Source: Fictibacillus nanhaiensis (GTDB lineage Bacteria; Bacillota; Bacilli; Bacillales; Fictibacillaceae). Taken from it: a stretch of DNA of 64,000 bases. Made by a program: the position numbers and the translations under genes. Below are positions 23,656 to 32,351 of the stretch, piece after piece (position 1 is the stretch's first letter; each line of letters begins with the position of its first letter). The DNA is taken from positions 248,001-312,000 of the forward strand of contig JAFHKR010000039.1 in NCBI GenBank assembly GCA_017052515.1. Direction: 5' to 3'. Below the pieces are notes generated by a model, which saw only the letters and a program-made list of their open reading frames with translations, did no database searches and had not been told where the DNA came from.

Positions 23656-24642
23656 ATGATTTGGAATGCTCTTGCAAAAAAAGTTTTGAGTGGAGAAAAG
23701 ATTACGAATGAAGAAGCTTTTGATATCTTAAATTGTCCTGATGACGACCTATTATTATTGCTGCATGGCGCTTATCAGATCAGAAAGCATTATTATGGCA
23801 ATCTTGTCAAACTCAATATGATTATAAATACAAAGTCAGGCGCGTGCCCAGAGAACTGTGGCTATTGCTCACAATCTATCGTTTCGACTGCACCCATCGA
23901 GACTTATCGAATGATGGATAGTGATGAGATCGTAAAAGGAGCCGAAGCAGCGTATAACTTAAACGTTGGAACGTATTGCATTGTTGCTAGTGGTCGTGGT
24001 CCGACTAATCGTGATGTGGATAAAGTGGTTGATGCTGTCAAAGAAATAAAGAATACATATGGCATAAAGGTGTGTGCTTGCTTAGGGATATTAAAACCAG
24101 AACAAGCAGAGCGTTTAAAGGAAGCGGGTGTTGATCGATACAACCATAATCTCAACACTTCCGCTCGAAATCACGAAAATATTACAACATCTCATTCATA
24201 CGATGATCGAGTGAATACGGTCAACATCGTTAAGGGAAGCGGTATCTCTCCATGCTCAGGAGTGATTATAGGTATGAAAGAGACGAAACAAGATGTTATT
24301 GATATGGCAAGAAGCCTTAACGTACTTGACGCAGATTCTATACCAGTTAATTTCTTGCATGCCATTGATGGTACACCGTTAGAAGGTACAGATGAGCTAG
24401 ATCCACGCTACTGTTTAAAAGTACTTGCATTATTTCGTTATATTAATCCTACGAAGGAGATTAGAATATCAGGTGGGCGTGAGGTGAATTTAAGAAGTCT
24501 TCAGCCACTCGGTCTGTATGCCGCGAACTCCATATTTGTAGGTGACTATCTAACGACGAGAGGACAAGAGTCAACAGCAGATTATAAGATGTTAGAAGAT
24601 ATGGGCTTCAAGATTGATCGTACGCCTGTTATGGCACCATAG
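23656..24642 (+). CDS. bioB: Biotin synthase
   Basis: 328 residues. Radical-SAM enzyme that inserts sulfur into dethiobiotin. The CxxxCxxC iron-sulfur motif is C64, C68, C71 in GACPENCGYCSQS. The YNHNLNTSARNHENI stretch and the late RISGGREVNLRSLQ are typical, and the usual Cys and Arg ligands of the second cluster are in the expected stretches. No bioF, bioA or bioD lies nearby, so the cell may take up dethiobiotin or carry those genes elsewhere. Confidence 0.95.
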   Translation: MIWNALAKKVLSGEKITNEEAFDILNCPDDDLLLLLHGAYQIRKHYYGNLVKLNMIINTKSGACPENCGYCSQSIVSTAPIETYRMMDSDEIVKGAEAAYNLNVGTYCIVASGRGPTNRDVDKVVDAVKEIKNTYGIKVCACLGILKPEQAERLKEAGVDRYNHNLNTSARNHENITTSHSYDDRVNTVNIVKGSGISPCSGVIIGMKETKQDVIDMARSLNVLDADSIPVNFLHAIDGTPLEGTDELDPRYCLKVLALFRYINPTKEIRISGGREVNLRSLQPLGLYAANSIFVGDYLTTRGQESTADYKMLEDMGFKIDRTPVMAP

Positions 24643-24656
24643 TTTTTTGTAAATGA

Positions 24657-24685
24657 TTGAAAAGCCACTCGAAGCTTTGTACAAT
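24657..24685 (+). promoter_or_regulatory. Sigma-A promoter of the MscS gene within the bioB terminator
   Basis: TTGAAA (24657-24662) and TACAAT (24680-24685) are 17 bases apart. Transcription would begin near 24692, after the AAGGAG at about 24687, which leaves TTG 24723 as the workable start codon. Confidence 0.6.
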
Positions 24686-24727
24686 AAGGAGTATTCTATT
24701 GTACATCGTGGGAGTGGTTTTTTTGGA
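24661..24727 (+). terminator. bioB terminator containing the next gene's start
   Basis: The outer stem AAAGCCACTC pairs with GAGTGGTTTT and the inner arms TGTACAATA and TATTGTACA pair as well, followed by T7. The T run contains the TTG start of the MscS-type gene and the stem hides its ribosome site. Confidence 0.65.
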
Positions 24728-25568
24728 AAAATGGCAAAAGTGGCTGGAAAAAATAAACTGGGCTGAGATTATGCTTGCGGCTGGTTTATGGGCAGTGAAG
24801 TTTCTATTGATCATCGTCATGTTCTTGGTGATTCGTTCGATCGGTAGACGTGTGATCAACCGAATGTTTGATAAGGCAGCAACACATAGAAAGATGTCTT
24901 CAGGAAGAATTATTACGTTGCAAAAGCTTGTGGTCAACCTGTTTTCATACGTATTGATCTTTGTTTTTGCTGGTATTATATTTAAGCAGTTCGGACTTGA
25001 AATAGGTACTCTTATAGCAGGGGCAGGGGTAGTTGGATTAGCTATAGGCTTTGGAGCGCAGGGACTCGTAAGTGATGTTGTAACAGGTTTCTTCATTCTT
25101 CTTGAAAAGCAGATGGAGGTCGGAGACTATGTTACGATTGGCGGGGTCGATGGTATTGTAGAAGAAGTGGGTCTGAGAACGACTCACATACGAGCATTTG
25201 ATGGCACATTGAACTATATGCCGAACCGTGAGATCAGTACGATTGCGAACCATACACGGGGTAATATGCGTGCACTTGTTGATATAGGTATTGCCTATGA
25301 AGAAAATATAGACAAGGCCCTCGTCATACTACAAGATGCTTGTGACAAAGTAAAAGAAAAGAATCCGAGTATAATGGAAGGTCCAAATGTGTTGGGTGTT
25401 CAAATGTTAGGATCGTCTGATGTGGTGATTCGAATCATTTCTAAGACGATTAACGGAGAACAGTGGGCGGTCGAAAGAGAGTTGCGTAAAGCTTTAAAAG
25501 AAGCTTTGGATGCTAATGGCATCGAGATTCCATACCCTCATCAAGTACAGGTAGAAAAAGGTGCATAA
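24723..25568 (+). CDS. MscS-family mechanosensitive channel (YkuT-like)
   Basis: 281 residues from TTG 24723 with GGGAGTGG upstream; earlier in-frame TTG 24699 has a good AAGGAG but would lie about 7 bases after the predicted transcript start. Three helices (TM3-like GAGVVGLAIGFGAQGLVSDVVTGFFIL, rich in Gly and Ala) form the pore, followed by the MscS beta and vestibule domains (EVGDYVTIGGVDGIVEEVGLRTTHIR). It opens on membrane tension during osmotic downshift. Confidence 0.88.
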   Translation: MEKWQKWLEKINWAEIMLAAGLWAVKFLLIIVMFLVIRSIGRRVINRMFDKAATHRKMSSGRIITLQKLVVNLFSYVLIFVFAGIIFKQFGLEIGTLIAGAGVVGLAIGFGAQGLVSDVVTGFFILLEKQMEVGDYVTIGGVDGIVEEVGLRTTHIRAFDGTLNYMPNREISTIANHTRGNMRALVDIGIAYEENIDKALVILQDACDKVKEKNPSIMEGPNVLGVQMLGSSDVVIRIISKTINGEQWAVERELRKALKEALDANGIEIPYPHQVQVEKGA

Positions 25569-25569
25569 G

Positions 25570-25600
25570 AAAAGCCGGGGAAGAGCTTCCCGGCTTTTTC
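25570..25600. terminator. Bidirectional terminator
   Basis: AAAAGCCGGG and CCCGGCTTTT pair over 10 bp, extended by GAAG/CTT in the loop region, with A and T runs on both sides. Shared by the MscS and antiporter genes. Confidence 0.9.
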
Positions 25601-25601
25601 T

Positions 25602-27086
25602 TTAGTTCTTTTCAATGTTTTGTTTGGATAAATAATCCGTTACACTCTTCAGTTTTGTTTTATGTGCCATGATGTAAAGAATATCGTGAGCGTGAATCTC
25701 TGTTCTCCCTGTTGGTGTGATCAATTCATCGCCTCGAATCATTGCACTTACAATAGATTCTTTTGGTAAGGAAATTTCCTCAAGTGTCTGTCCGATGATT
25801 TTTGCATGATCGGGTACAAAGAATTCTACGATTTCTGCATTGGCTTTACCCATTGAAACAAGTTCTAAAACATGTGGGGATGTCGGTCTTTCTTTTTCCG
25901 TTAATTTTAATTTCTGAGCTACCCAAGGAATGGTTGATCCTTGGATGAGTGCTGATGTAAGAACAACGAAGAAAACCAGATTAAAGAGCAACTGGCTGTT
26001 CTCAACACCTTCAATGAGTGGGAACGTAGCGAGAACAATAGGAACAGCACCACGAAGACCAGACCACGAGATAAATATTTTTTCGTTTATTGAGAAAGCA
26101 GAAGTTGGCATACTTAGGAAAACACCAATTGGACGTGCGATAACAATAAGCACGAAAGAGATCATCAAGCCTTTCAGCATAATATCGATATGAAACAGCT
26201 CACTCGGAAAAACAAGTAAACCTAAGATCGCAAACATTAAAATCTGCATCATCCAAGCGAAACCCTCGTTAAACCTTACGATTGAATTTCTGTATGTAAG
26301 ATGACTATTCCCCATAAACACAGCTGCAACATATACAGCAAGCAGTCCACTTGCTCCAGCAAGCATCGTAATCCCATATGTTAGGATAGCAAAAGAAAGA
26401 GCGAAAACCGGATAGAGTCCACTGGATTCAAGCCTAATACGGTTGATCGCATAAACGGTAAGCTTACCAAATATATAGCCAAATACAGCTCCCATACCCA
26501 TCTGCCAAAAGAATGAGAAGACAAGTCCTATAATGGAAGTTGAGTCTTTTGTAAGCAGTTCAATAAAGGTAATCGTTAAAAATACTGCCATTGGATCATT
26601 GGAACCAGATTCTGCTTCTAATGTTGAAGAAAGCTTCTCTTTCACATTTTTTCCGGCCAAAACCGAGAAAACTGCAGCTGCATCTGTAGAGCCAACAATC
26701 GAACCGAACAAAAATGCTTCTAGCCAATTAACATCCAATAATAACTTAACAGACACCGCAACAACAGCTGTTGTAAGGAATACACCAAATGTTGCGAGTG
26801 ACAGTGAAGTGGGTAGGACAGGTTTTACGCTCGTCCATTTTGTCTGAAGACCACCCTCAAATAAAATAATAATAAGAGCAATTACACCGACCAGCTGACT
26901 TAAGTGTGGATCATCAAAATATATAAAATTAAGTCCATCACTTCCTACAAGCATCCCTATTCCAATAAAAAGCACAAGGGCAGGTACACCAAAGCGTGAA
27001 GAGAACTTCGTAGTAATTACGCCTAGTAAGAGTAGAATGGCAAGTAAAAGTATAAAATAATCTATGTTTAAACCACCTTCAAACAT
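25602..27086 (-). CDS. Potassium/proton antiporter, NhaP2/CvrA type
   Basis: 494 residues from ATG 27086 (AAGGAGAG upstream). About 13 helices of the CPA1 Na+/H+ exchanger fold (motifs FEGGLQTKW, SGLRGAVPIVLATFPL with conserved RGAVP, and GSTDAAAVFSVL carrying paired Asp in the ion-binding region) are followed by a cytoplasmic RCK_C/TrkA-C regulatory domain (about residues 400-480). RCK_C domains of such antiporters can bind cyclic di-AMP. It likely exports K+ for pH and turgor control. Confidence 0.9.
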   Translation of the reverse strand: MFEGGLNIDYFILLLAILLLLGVITTKFSSRFGVPALVLFIGIGMLVGSDGLNFIYFDDPHLSQLVGVIALIIILFEGGLQTKWTSVKPVLPTSLSLATFGVFLTTAVVAVSVKLLLDVNWLEAFLFGSIVGSTDAAAVFSVLAGKNVKEKLSSTLEAESGSNDPMAVFLTITFIELLTKDSTSIIGLVFSFFWQMGMGAVFGYIFGKLTVYAINRIRLESSGLYPVFALSFAILTYGITMLAGASGLLAVYVAAVFMGNSHLTYRNSIVRFNEGFAWMMQILMFAILGLLVFPSELFHIDIMLKGLMISFVLIVIARPIGVFLSMPTSAFSINEKIFISWSGLRGAVPIVLATFPLIEGVENSQLLFNLVFFVVLTSALIQGSTIPWVAQKLKLTEKERPTSPHVLELVSMGKANAEIVEFFVPDHAKIIGQTLEEISLPKESIVSAMIRGDELITPTGRTEIHAHDILYIMAHKTKLKSVTDYLSKQNIEKN

Positions 27087-27345
27087 AACAACTCTCCTTT
27101 TTCTATATAGGTCTGATGAGAAATTTAGCACACCATTTTCTTAGCAAATTTTTTACAGTATCGACGCCAAATATTGTCTTGAAACAATTGACAATTTAAC
27201 CAAAAGCGGGTAACCTTGACGGAAGATAATGGTTAAAAAATACAACACCTTCGTCGTTTTTTTTACATAAACTATGAATGGAAGTTTTTTCTCCATCATT
27301 TCAGGGTAAGTAAAATGTTGAAGAGATTTACAGGAGGGATTGAAC

Positions 27346-27510
27346 GTGTCAGCGGACCATCTAAAAAGAGAGAATTTAATTGCTGATCTATTGTTACATA
27401 ATATCTATAAGACAGCAGATGGACGTCATTTATACGAACTTTCTTTGCAGGATCTTGAACAACAATTGAAGAATTTACTTTCCCCGCCTGCAGAGGAAAA
27501 TGCAACTTAA
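27346..27510 (+). CDS. Fur-regulated basic protein A-like micro-protein
   Basis: 54 residues from GTG 27346, seven bases after AGGAGGG (TTG 27340 overlaps the ribosome site). The run LIADLLLHNIYKTADGRHLY followed by ELSLQDLEQQL matches the FbpA family pattern (LIxKLLxxGIYKxxDGRxLYELSLxELE). In B. subtilis FbpA is one of the small proteins that assist the iron-sparing RNA FsrA. No clear Fur box lies upstream; GATAATGGTTA at about 27225 is a weak partial match. Confidence 0.65.
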   Translation: MSADHLKRENLIADLLLHNIYKTADGRHLYELSLQDLEQQLKNLLSPPAEENAT

Positions 27511-27606
27511 AATAGGTTGAGTGATAAATGGTAATTATAAATGGGCTAACCATTGCCAGTTTATTGATTTGCTAGCAAATCTTCGTCAATTTTAAACTAA
27601 CATAAA

Positions 27607-27646
27607 TGAAAGAAGACTTCACTCCGGAAGTCTTCTTTCATTTTTT
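27607..27646. terminator. Bidirectional terminator
   Basis: TGAAAGAAGACTTC and GAAGTCTTCTTTCA form a 14-bp perfect stem with a 6-base loop; T runs flank both ends. It serves the micro-protein and the AGCS symporter. Confidence 0.92.
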
Positions 27647-27648
27647 AT

Positions 27649-29052
27649 TTATTTCTCTGTAGAAACTTCATCCCAAGCTTCTGTGTTTTTTAGTCCGATA
27701 CTAGACGGTCGGAAAACGGGATCTTTACCTTCTTTCTTTTGTTTCAGGTAGTCCCCAAGTGCATCAAAAGCAATTTTCCCAAGCAATGCAATAGCGATTA
27801 AGTTGATGATCGCCATAAGTCCCATGAACATGTCAGCTAAACTCCAAACAAAATCAAGCGATGCAATTGCACCGTATCCAACCATAGCTACAACGGCTAA
27901 ACGGTAGATAAACAACCACGTTTTGTTCGTACTGATAAACTCAATGTTAGATTCACCGTAATAATAATTTCCTACTACTGAACTAAATGCGAACAACATG
28001 ACGATAATGGCTAAGAATGGGCCACCCCAAGATCCAAGTAAAGTGTTTAAAGCTTCCTGCGTTAAGATTATTCCATCCGCTTCCTTGGAGTCGTACATCC
28101 CTGATAATAGAATGATAAAAGCGGTAGATGAACAAATCAAAAGTGTGTCTACAAAAACACCTAGAGACTGAATCAATCCTTGTTTAACTGGATGACTCAC
28201 ATCTGCTGTAGCTGCTGCGTTCGGTGCACTACCCATACCTGCTTCATTGGAGAATAGACCACGCTTGATACCATTCATCATCGCTGCGCCCAATGCTCCT
28301 CCCGCTACTTCTTCTACACCAAAAGCTCCTTCAAAGATCATGCTAAAAACGGCAGGAAGTTCTGTAAGATTTGTAACCATCACAAACAGAGCTACAAGAA
28401 TATAAAGTCCAGCCATGATCGGAACGATGATCTCTGATACTTTAGCGATTCGTTTGATTCCACCAAAAATGATAATTGCAGTTACAACCGCTAAGAAAAT
28501 ACTTACATAAACAGGTTTTATATCAAAAGATTGTCCAAATGCACTTGCAATCGTATTCGATTGAACAGAGTTAAAGGCAAGTCCGAACGTAATAGAAATT
28601 AAAATGGCAAAAATGACACCCATCCAACGAGCATTCAATGCTTTTTCCATGTAGTATGCAGGTCCACCACGGAAAGCGACTCCATCTCGAACTTTGTAGA
28701 TTTGAGCCAACGTACTCTCTACGAATGCAGATGCAGAACCGATTAATGCGATGAGCCACATCCAGAAAACAGCTCCAGGTCCACCTGCCGTAATGGCAAG
28801 TGCTACACCAGCTAAGTTACCTGTACCTACGCGTGAAGCGGTACTGATACAGAAAGCTTGAAACGAAGAAACGCCTTTCTTATCAGCTTTTGCACCTTCA
28901 CCCAAAAGCCTGATCATCTCTCCAAACATGCGGAACTGAACAAACTTTGTTCGAACCGTAAAATAAAGTCCTAACCCAATTAACATAACAATTAGGATAT
29001 ACGACCATAAATATGTGTTAACACTTCCTATGAAATTGTTGATCCAATCCAT
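27649..29052 (-). CDS. Sodium:alanine/glycine symporter (AGCS family)
   Basis: 467 residues, about 11 helices. Motifs SSFQAFCISTASRVGTGNLAGVALAI (the AGCS signature with the polar substrate-site stretch), GGPAYYMEKALNARW, and FSNEAGMGSAPNAAATADVSHPVKQG are present. Takes up alanine, glycine or glutamine with Na+; specificity cannot be read from sequence, and the family includes AlsT/GlnT and YrbD of B. subtilis. Monocistronic. Confidence 0.92.
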   Translation of the reverse strand: MDWINNFIGSVNTYLWSYILIVMLIGLGLYFTVRTKFVQFRMFGEMIRLLGEGAKADKKGVSSFQAFCISTASRVGTGNLAGVALAITAGGPGAVFWMWLIALIGSASAFVESTLAQIYKVRDGVAFRGGPAYYMEKALNARWMGVIFAILISITFGLAFNSVQSNTIASAFGQSFDIKPVYVSIFLAVVTAIIIFGGIKRIAKVSEIIVPIMAGLYILVALFVMVTNLTELPAVFSMIFEGAFGVEEVAGGALGAAMMNGIKRGLFSNEAGMGSAPNAAATADVSHPVKQGLIQSLGVFVDTLLICSSTAFIILLSGMYDSKEADGIILTQEALNTLLGSWGGPFLAIIVMLFAFSSVVGNYYYGESNIEFISTNKTWLFIYRLAVVAMVGYGAIASLDFVWSLADMFMGLMAIINLIAIALLGKIAFDALGDYLKQKKEGKDPVFRPSSIGLKNTEAWDEVSTEK

Positions 29053-29345
29053 ACATACACCTCATTTAATCTTTTGTCTATCTCAGCTGTACAACATTTT
29101 TTAATGTAACAAAACCTTACATAATAATCAATTATAATTTTTACCACTTTTGAATTACAGAAAAAAAGTGAAAAACTGCCGAGTTGTCGAATGTGCTACA
29201 CATAAATATTCCCTGAAGTATGACTGAACAAACGAAATAAGTGGAAAAAGATTTCAAGCATTCCTTATTTTCTCACCAACAAAAGTTTACTGAATATACT
29301 AGATAAAATTGATTGTAATAATCGGAATTAGAGTAGGTGTTGAGG

Positions 29346-29894
29346 GTGGAAGGTGGAACCCCATTATTTATACAAAAGTTTTTTCAATCACCAAAACAAG
29401 TCGGGAGTCTTTTTCCAAGCTCTCTCAGCTTAGCTAAGAAGATGACCACTCAACTTTGCTGGGATCATATTGACATCGCTGCTGAATTAGGAGCAGGTAC
29501 AGGAGTTATAACAAAACAAATTTTACGCAATATGAAGTCTAACTCAGAGCTTTATATATTTGAAAAAGATGATGAGATGAGAAAAAAACTTAAACTCTAT
29601 TTTCCTGAAAGTACTGTCTGTGAAGATGCCCGTCACATTCTAACAAGCAGTGGAAAAGAGGAAGAATCATTGGATGCGATTTTCTCAGGACTTCCTTTTG
29701 CTAATTTCACTCGTGACTTGCAAAGAGAAATCGTTGAAGAAGTATATCGCGCGCTTCGACCAGGAGGAGTTTTCGTAGCATTTCAGTATTCTACTCAGAT
29801 GAAAAGAACGTTTCTAGAGGTTTTTCGTACCGTTGAAATTGCGTTTGTACCCAAAAACTTCCCTCCTGCATTCGTATATACATGTGAAAAATAG
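29346..29894 (+). CDS. SAM-dependent methyltransferase (rRNA adenine/phospholipid N-methyltransferase-like)
   Basis: About 182 residues. The start is uncertain: GTG 29337, TTG 29340 and GTG 29346 are in frame and none has a strong ribosome site. Motif I AAELGAGTGVITKQIL and the acidic residue at the end of beta 2 (YIFEKDD) are typical of class I methyltransferases. F-x-x-P.Q-GSLFPSS at the N terminus and SGLPFANF resemble phospholipid N-methyltransferases, suggesting a membrane-lipid substrate. Not certain. Confidence 0.7.
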   Translation: MEGGTPLFIQKFFQSPKQVGSLFPSSLSLAKKMTTQLCWDHIDIAAELGAGTGVITKQILRNMKSNSELYIFEKDDEMRKKLKLYFPESTVCEDARHILTSSGKEEESLDAIFSGLPFANFTRDLQREIVEEVYRALRPGGVFVAFQYSTQMKRTFLEVFRTVEIAFVPKNFPPAFVYTCEK

Positions 29895-29905
29895 CTAAAA
29901 ACAGT

Positions 29906-29945
29906 AAAAGTGATTCGTTCGAATAAGAACGAATCACTTTTTTGT
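29906..29945. terminator. Bidirectional terminator
   Basis: AAAAGTGATTCGTTC and GAACGAATCACTTTT form a 15-bp perfect stem with a 6-base loop and a T6 run. Confidence 0.92.
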
Positions 29946-29946
29946 T

Positions 29947-30300
29947 TTATCGATATGAGTGATCCATGTGGTCAGAGATCAAATGCTTGTGAACCATTGC
30001 CTCCATGCATGTTACCAAGATGGCTACAAGGAACGATCCCCACAATGAGATGGTTACTCCAGGCAATACTAGCCCTAGTAGATAGACGAGTACAAAACTT
30101 GTAGCAAAATCAACGGTTAATTGTTTGCTATAAGTGATACGAGGAACCATTATATACTCTAGTAGTACACCAAGAGGAGCTAGTATAACAGTAATCCAAA
30201 TGAATGGTTGAACAAACTCGAAATCAACACTTTTAAATAAAAAATTGGCTAATACAAGGGCGAGTGGAATACCTAAAATTTTTATCATCAAACTTTGCAT
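29947..30300 (-). CDS. DUF2512 membrane protein (YndM-like)
   Basis: 117 residues from ATG 30300 (9 bases after AGGAG; ATG 30306 is too near). Four hydrophobic helices and the C-terminal CMEAMVHKHLIS stretch fit the YndM/DUF2512 family of small Bacillus membrane proteins. Function unknown. Confidence 0.75.
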   Translation of the reverse strand: MQSLMIKILGIPLALVLANFLFKSVDFEFVQPFIWITVILAPLGVLLEYIMVPRITYSKQLTVDFATSFVLVYLLGLVLPGVTISLWGSFLVAILVTCMEAMVHKHLISDHMDHSYR

Positions 30301-30430
30301 GTTCATTTACTCCTTATCCTACTATATTTGAATAGTGAGGTAGTTCTTTTCTAATATGACTCAATCTTGCTAAGAGAACGTTTAAAACAATCTATAACAG
30401 AATGAACGTTCCAGCGAGGTTTTATACCTT

Positions 30431-30454
30431 GTTTAAAAAGTTATAAATGGGAGT
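30431..30454 (+). promoter_or_regulatory. Possible sigma-B-like promoter
   Basis: GTTTAA (30431-30436), a 12-base spacer and GGGAGT (30449-30454) resemble the sigma-B pattern GTTTAA/GGGTAT, with two mismatches in the -10. It lies about 70 bases before the next gene. Weak. Confidence 0.25.
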
Positions 30455-30521
30455 GTCATAAAATAGCAAGAGAGTGGGTATTACTTCTGTAAGAAAGTAA
30501 TGAACAAGGAGGCTAAGAGAA

Positions 30522-30758
30522 GTGGAATATTCACTCTATAAGAAGGACGGAAAGTTCCCATGTGATGTAACCGTTGATTATGACAATATGGTCTTTACAG
30601 TAAGAGATAGTGATACAACAGGTGAAGTATTTAACAGTGCGAGTGAAGTTGCTCAATGGATCAAACAGCATTGGTCTGTGGATCAGTTCCAAAGACCAGA
30701 TGACTATTTTGATCTAATGAAGCATCTTGAAAGTTCGTTAGAGGATGAAACGAAATAA
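30522..30758 (+). CDS. Hypothetical acidic 78-residue protein
   Basis: GTG start with AAGGAGG upstream at 8-base spacing and its own terminator, so it is a real gene. The product is soluble, rich in Asp, Glu and aromatic residues (YKKDGKFPCDVTVDYDNMVF, then VAQWIKQHW). No family recognised. Confidence 0.65.
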   Translation: MEYSLYKKDGKFPCDVTVDYDNMVFTVRDSDTTGEVFNSASEVAQWIKQHWSVDQFQRPDDYFDLMKHLESSLEDETK

Positions 30759-30769
30759 ATACATTCAAT

Positions 30770-30801
30770 AAGACCGAGGTTTGTTAACTTGGTCTTTTTT
30801 T
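30770..30801 (+). terminator. Terminator of the 78-residue protein gene
   Basis: AAGACCGAG pairs with CTTGGTCTT (one G-U), followed by T7. Confidence 0.8.
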
Positions 30802-30859
30802 GTAGCTGTATTTAGAAAATAATGTAAGAATGATAGAAATGATAAGTGTGGGGGATACC

Positions 30860-31624
30860 ATGATGAAAACGAGTGATTTCGAAAAATTAATGCCAGAACT
30901 ATTTGGAAGTTGGCTGCAGGAATTTGAAAACGAGGGAGAATATAGTTTTACACATAAACTCGAGAAAAAGATTAACGTAATCGCATATGCAACAAATTTA
31001 ACACCAGAGACTGTAGAGAAAGCTCATAGAAGCGGGGCGGACCTCTTGATCACCCATCATGACGCTTGGGATTTTGTGTATGGAATGAAAGATGTTTGCG
31101 TAGATAGATTAAGAAAATATCACATTTCTCATTATTTCACTCATTATCCTCTTGATTTTGTAGAATTTGGAACGAGTACAGCACTATTCGAGCGCATTCA
31201 TATTGATGAGATTACGACTGTATCCACATTTAAGGATAACCAAGAGTTTCCGGGTATCGGTGTTTTTCATACACCACTCTCTTTTATTGAACTAAAAGAA
31301 CGTCTCGAACGTGTGATGGATGAGCCCATTAAAGCATGGGAGAATCATGATCGGTCCATAAAAAAGGTTGGTATTCTTACTGGGGCAGGAAACCAAACTT
31401 CACTCATAAAATATGCAAAGAATCACAATTGCGATGCATATATTACAGGAGAACAATCATTATATTCTGTACAATATGCGAAATTTGCAGGCATCCACTT
31501 TTATGTGGGAAGTCACACGTTTACCGAAATTTTTGGAGTAGAGAACTTAGTGGTTCGAATTCAGGAATTCTTTCCAGATGTAAAAGCGGTAAAGATTCAA
31601 GAAGATCATATGGAATCCTGCTAA
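30860..31624 (+). CDS. Nif3-like dinuclear metal centre protein
   Basis: 254 residues from ATG 30860 (GGGGGAT upstream). Putative metal ligands lie in DLLITHHDAWD and in the late FYVGSHTFTEIFGVENL, with Asp and Glu in between, as in Nif3/YqfO. Function of the family is uncertain; GTP cyclohydrolase-like or phosphatase roles have been proposed. Shorter than YqfO because it lacks the inserted PII-like domain. Single gene. Confidence 0.8.
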   Translation: MMKTSDFEKLMPELFGSWLQEFENEGEYSFTHKLEKKINVIAYATNLTPETVEKAHRSGADLLITHHDAWDFVYGMKDVCVDRLRKYHISHYFTHYPLDFVEFGTSTALFERIHIDEITTVSTFKDNQEFPGIGVFHTPLSFIELKERLERVMDEPIKAWENHDRSIKKVGILTGAGNQTSLIKYAKNHNCDAYITGEQSLYSVQYAKFAGIHFYVGSHTFTEIFGVENLVVRIQEFFPDVKAVKIQEDHMESC

Positions 31625-31628
31625 GTTG

Positions 31629-31656
31629 AAAACCTTCTCTTTTAGGAGGTTTTTTC
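31629..31656 (+). terminator. Terminator of the Nif3-like gene
   Basis: AAAACCTTC and GGAGGTTTT pair over 9 bp with a wobble, loop of 7 bases, T6 after. Confidence 0.75.
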
Positions 31657-31708
31657 TTTTGGAAAAAGTAAAGATTAATAAAGGCTGAAAGTTGAGCATA
31701 TGTTTTTA

Positions 31709-31748
31709 ATGTTACATAACCCTTTGATATAATAGTATTAAGTAACAT
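31709..31748 (+). promoter_or_regulatory. Inverted repeat around a -10 box upstream of the integrase
   Basis: ATGTTAC (31709-31715) and GTAACAT (31742-31748) form an inverted repeat flanking TATAAT (31728-31733). No good -35 is present. The arrangement suggests an operator at the integrase promoter. Confidence 0.35.
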
Positions 31749-31768
31749 CATATAAGGTGGATATTCAG

Positions 31769-32329
31769 ATGGAATATGTTGAAGCTTTAAGAGATATTAA
31801 AGAGATCAATGCGATTAAACGTTATTTAAAGAAAAACTCTGTACGTGATTATGTACTATTTGTTCTAGGCATCAACACGGGTTTGAAAATTACTGAACTG
31901 CTATGCATGCAAGTAAAAGATTTATTATCGGAAGATTTTATCGTTCATGATTTTTATTCTGTTCCTAATAAAGAAGGGAATAAAGAAGTTTTCTTAAACG
32001 AAACAGTGAAGAAGATTATTACTCAGTACGTTGAATGTGCAGATCTAAAGCGAGATGATTTTTTATTTTTATCTAAAAAAACAAAGTTGCCGATCACTCG
32101 ACAGCAAGCATATCGAGTTATTCACCAAGCTGCAGAACATGCAGGGATAAAAGGTAAAATCGGTACAAACTCACTTCGGAAAACATTTGGCTACCATGCC
32201 TATAAAAGAGGAGTAGCCATATCTCTATTGCAAAGGCATTTCAACCATTCTAGTCCTTCTGAAACACTAAAATATTTAGGGATCTCTAGGGAAGATCTCA
32301 TTAAAACACAGATTGACGTAAGATTATAA
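31769..32329 (+). CDS. Solitary tyrosine recombinase, catalytic domain only
   Basis: 186 residues from ATG 31769 (AGGTGG upstream), with only the catalytic domain and no N-terminal core-binding arm. Aligned by eye: GLKITELL has Lys where the box-I Arg is expected, NSLRKTFGYHAYKRG has Asn in place of the His of H-x-x-R, the following His (LQRHFNHSS) and the Tyr nucleophile (ETLKYLGI) are present. Short integrases of this type are common in Bacillus and are usually R and H. Two catalytic residues therefore appear changed. Function unknown. Confidence 0.8.
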   Translation: MEYVEALRDIKEINAIKRYLKKNSVRDYVLFVLGINTGLKITELLCMQVKDLLSEDFIVHDFYSVPNKEGNKEVFLNETVKKIITQYVECADLKRDDFLFLSKKTKLPITRQQAYRVIHQAAEHAGIKGKIGTNSLRKTFGYHAYKRGVAISLLQRHFNHSSPSETLKYLGISREDLIKTQIDVRL

Positions 32330-32351
32330 GGGAAAGCGTGGAGGTACACTT

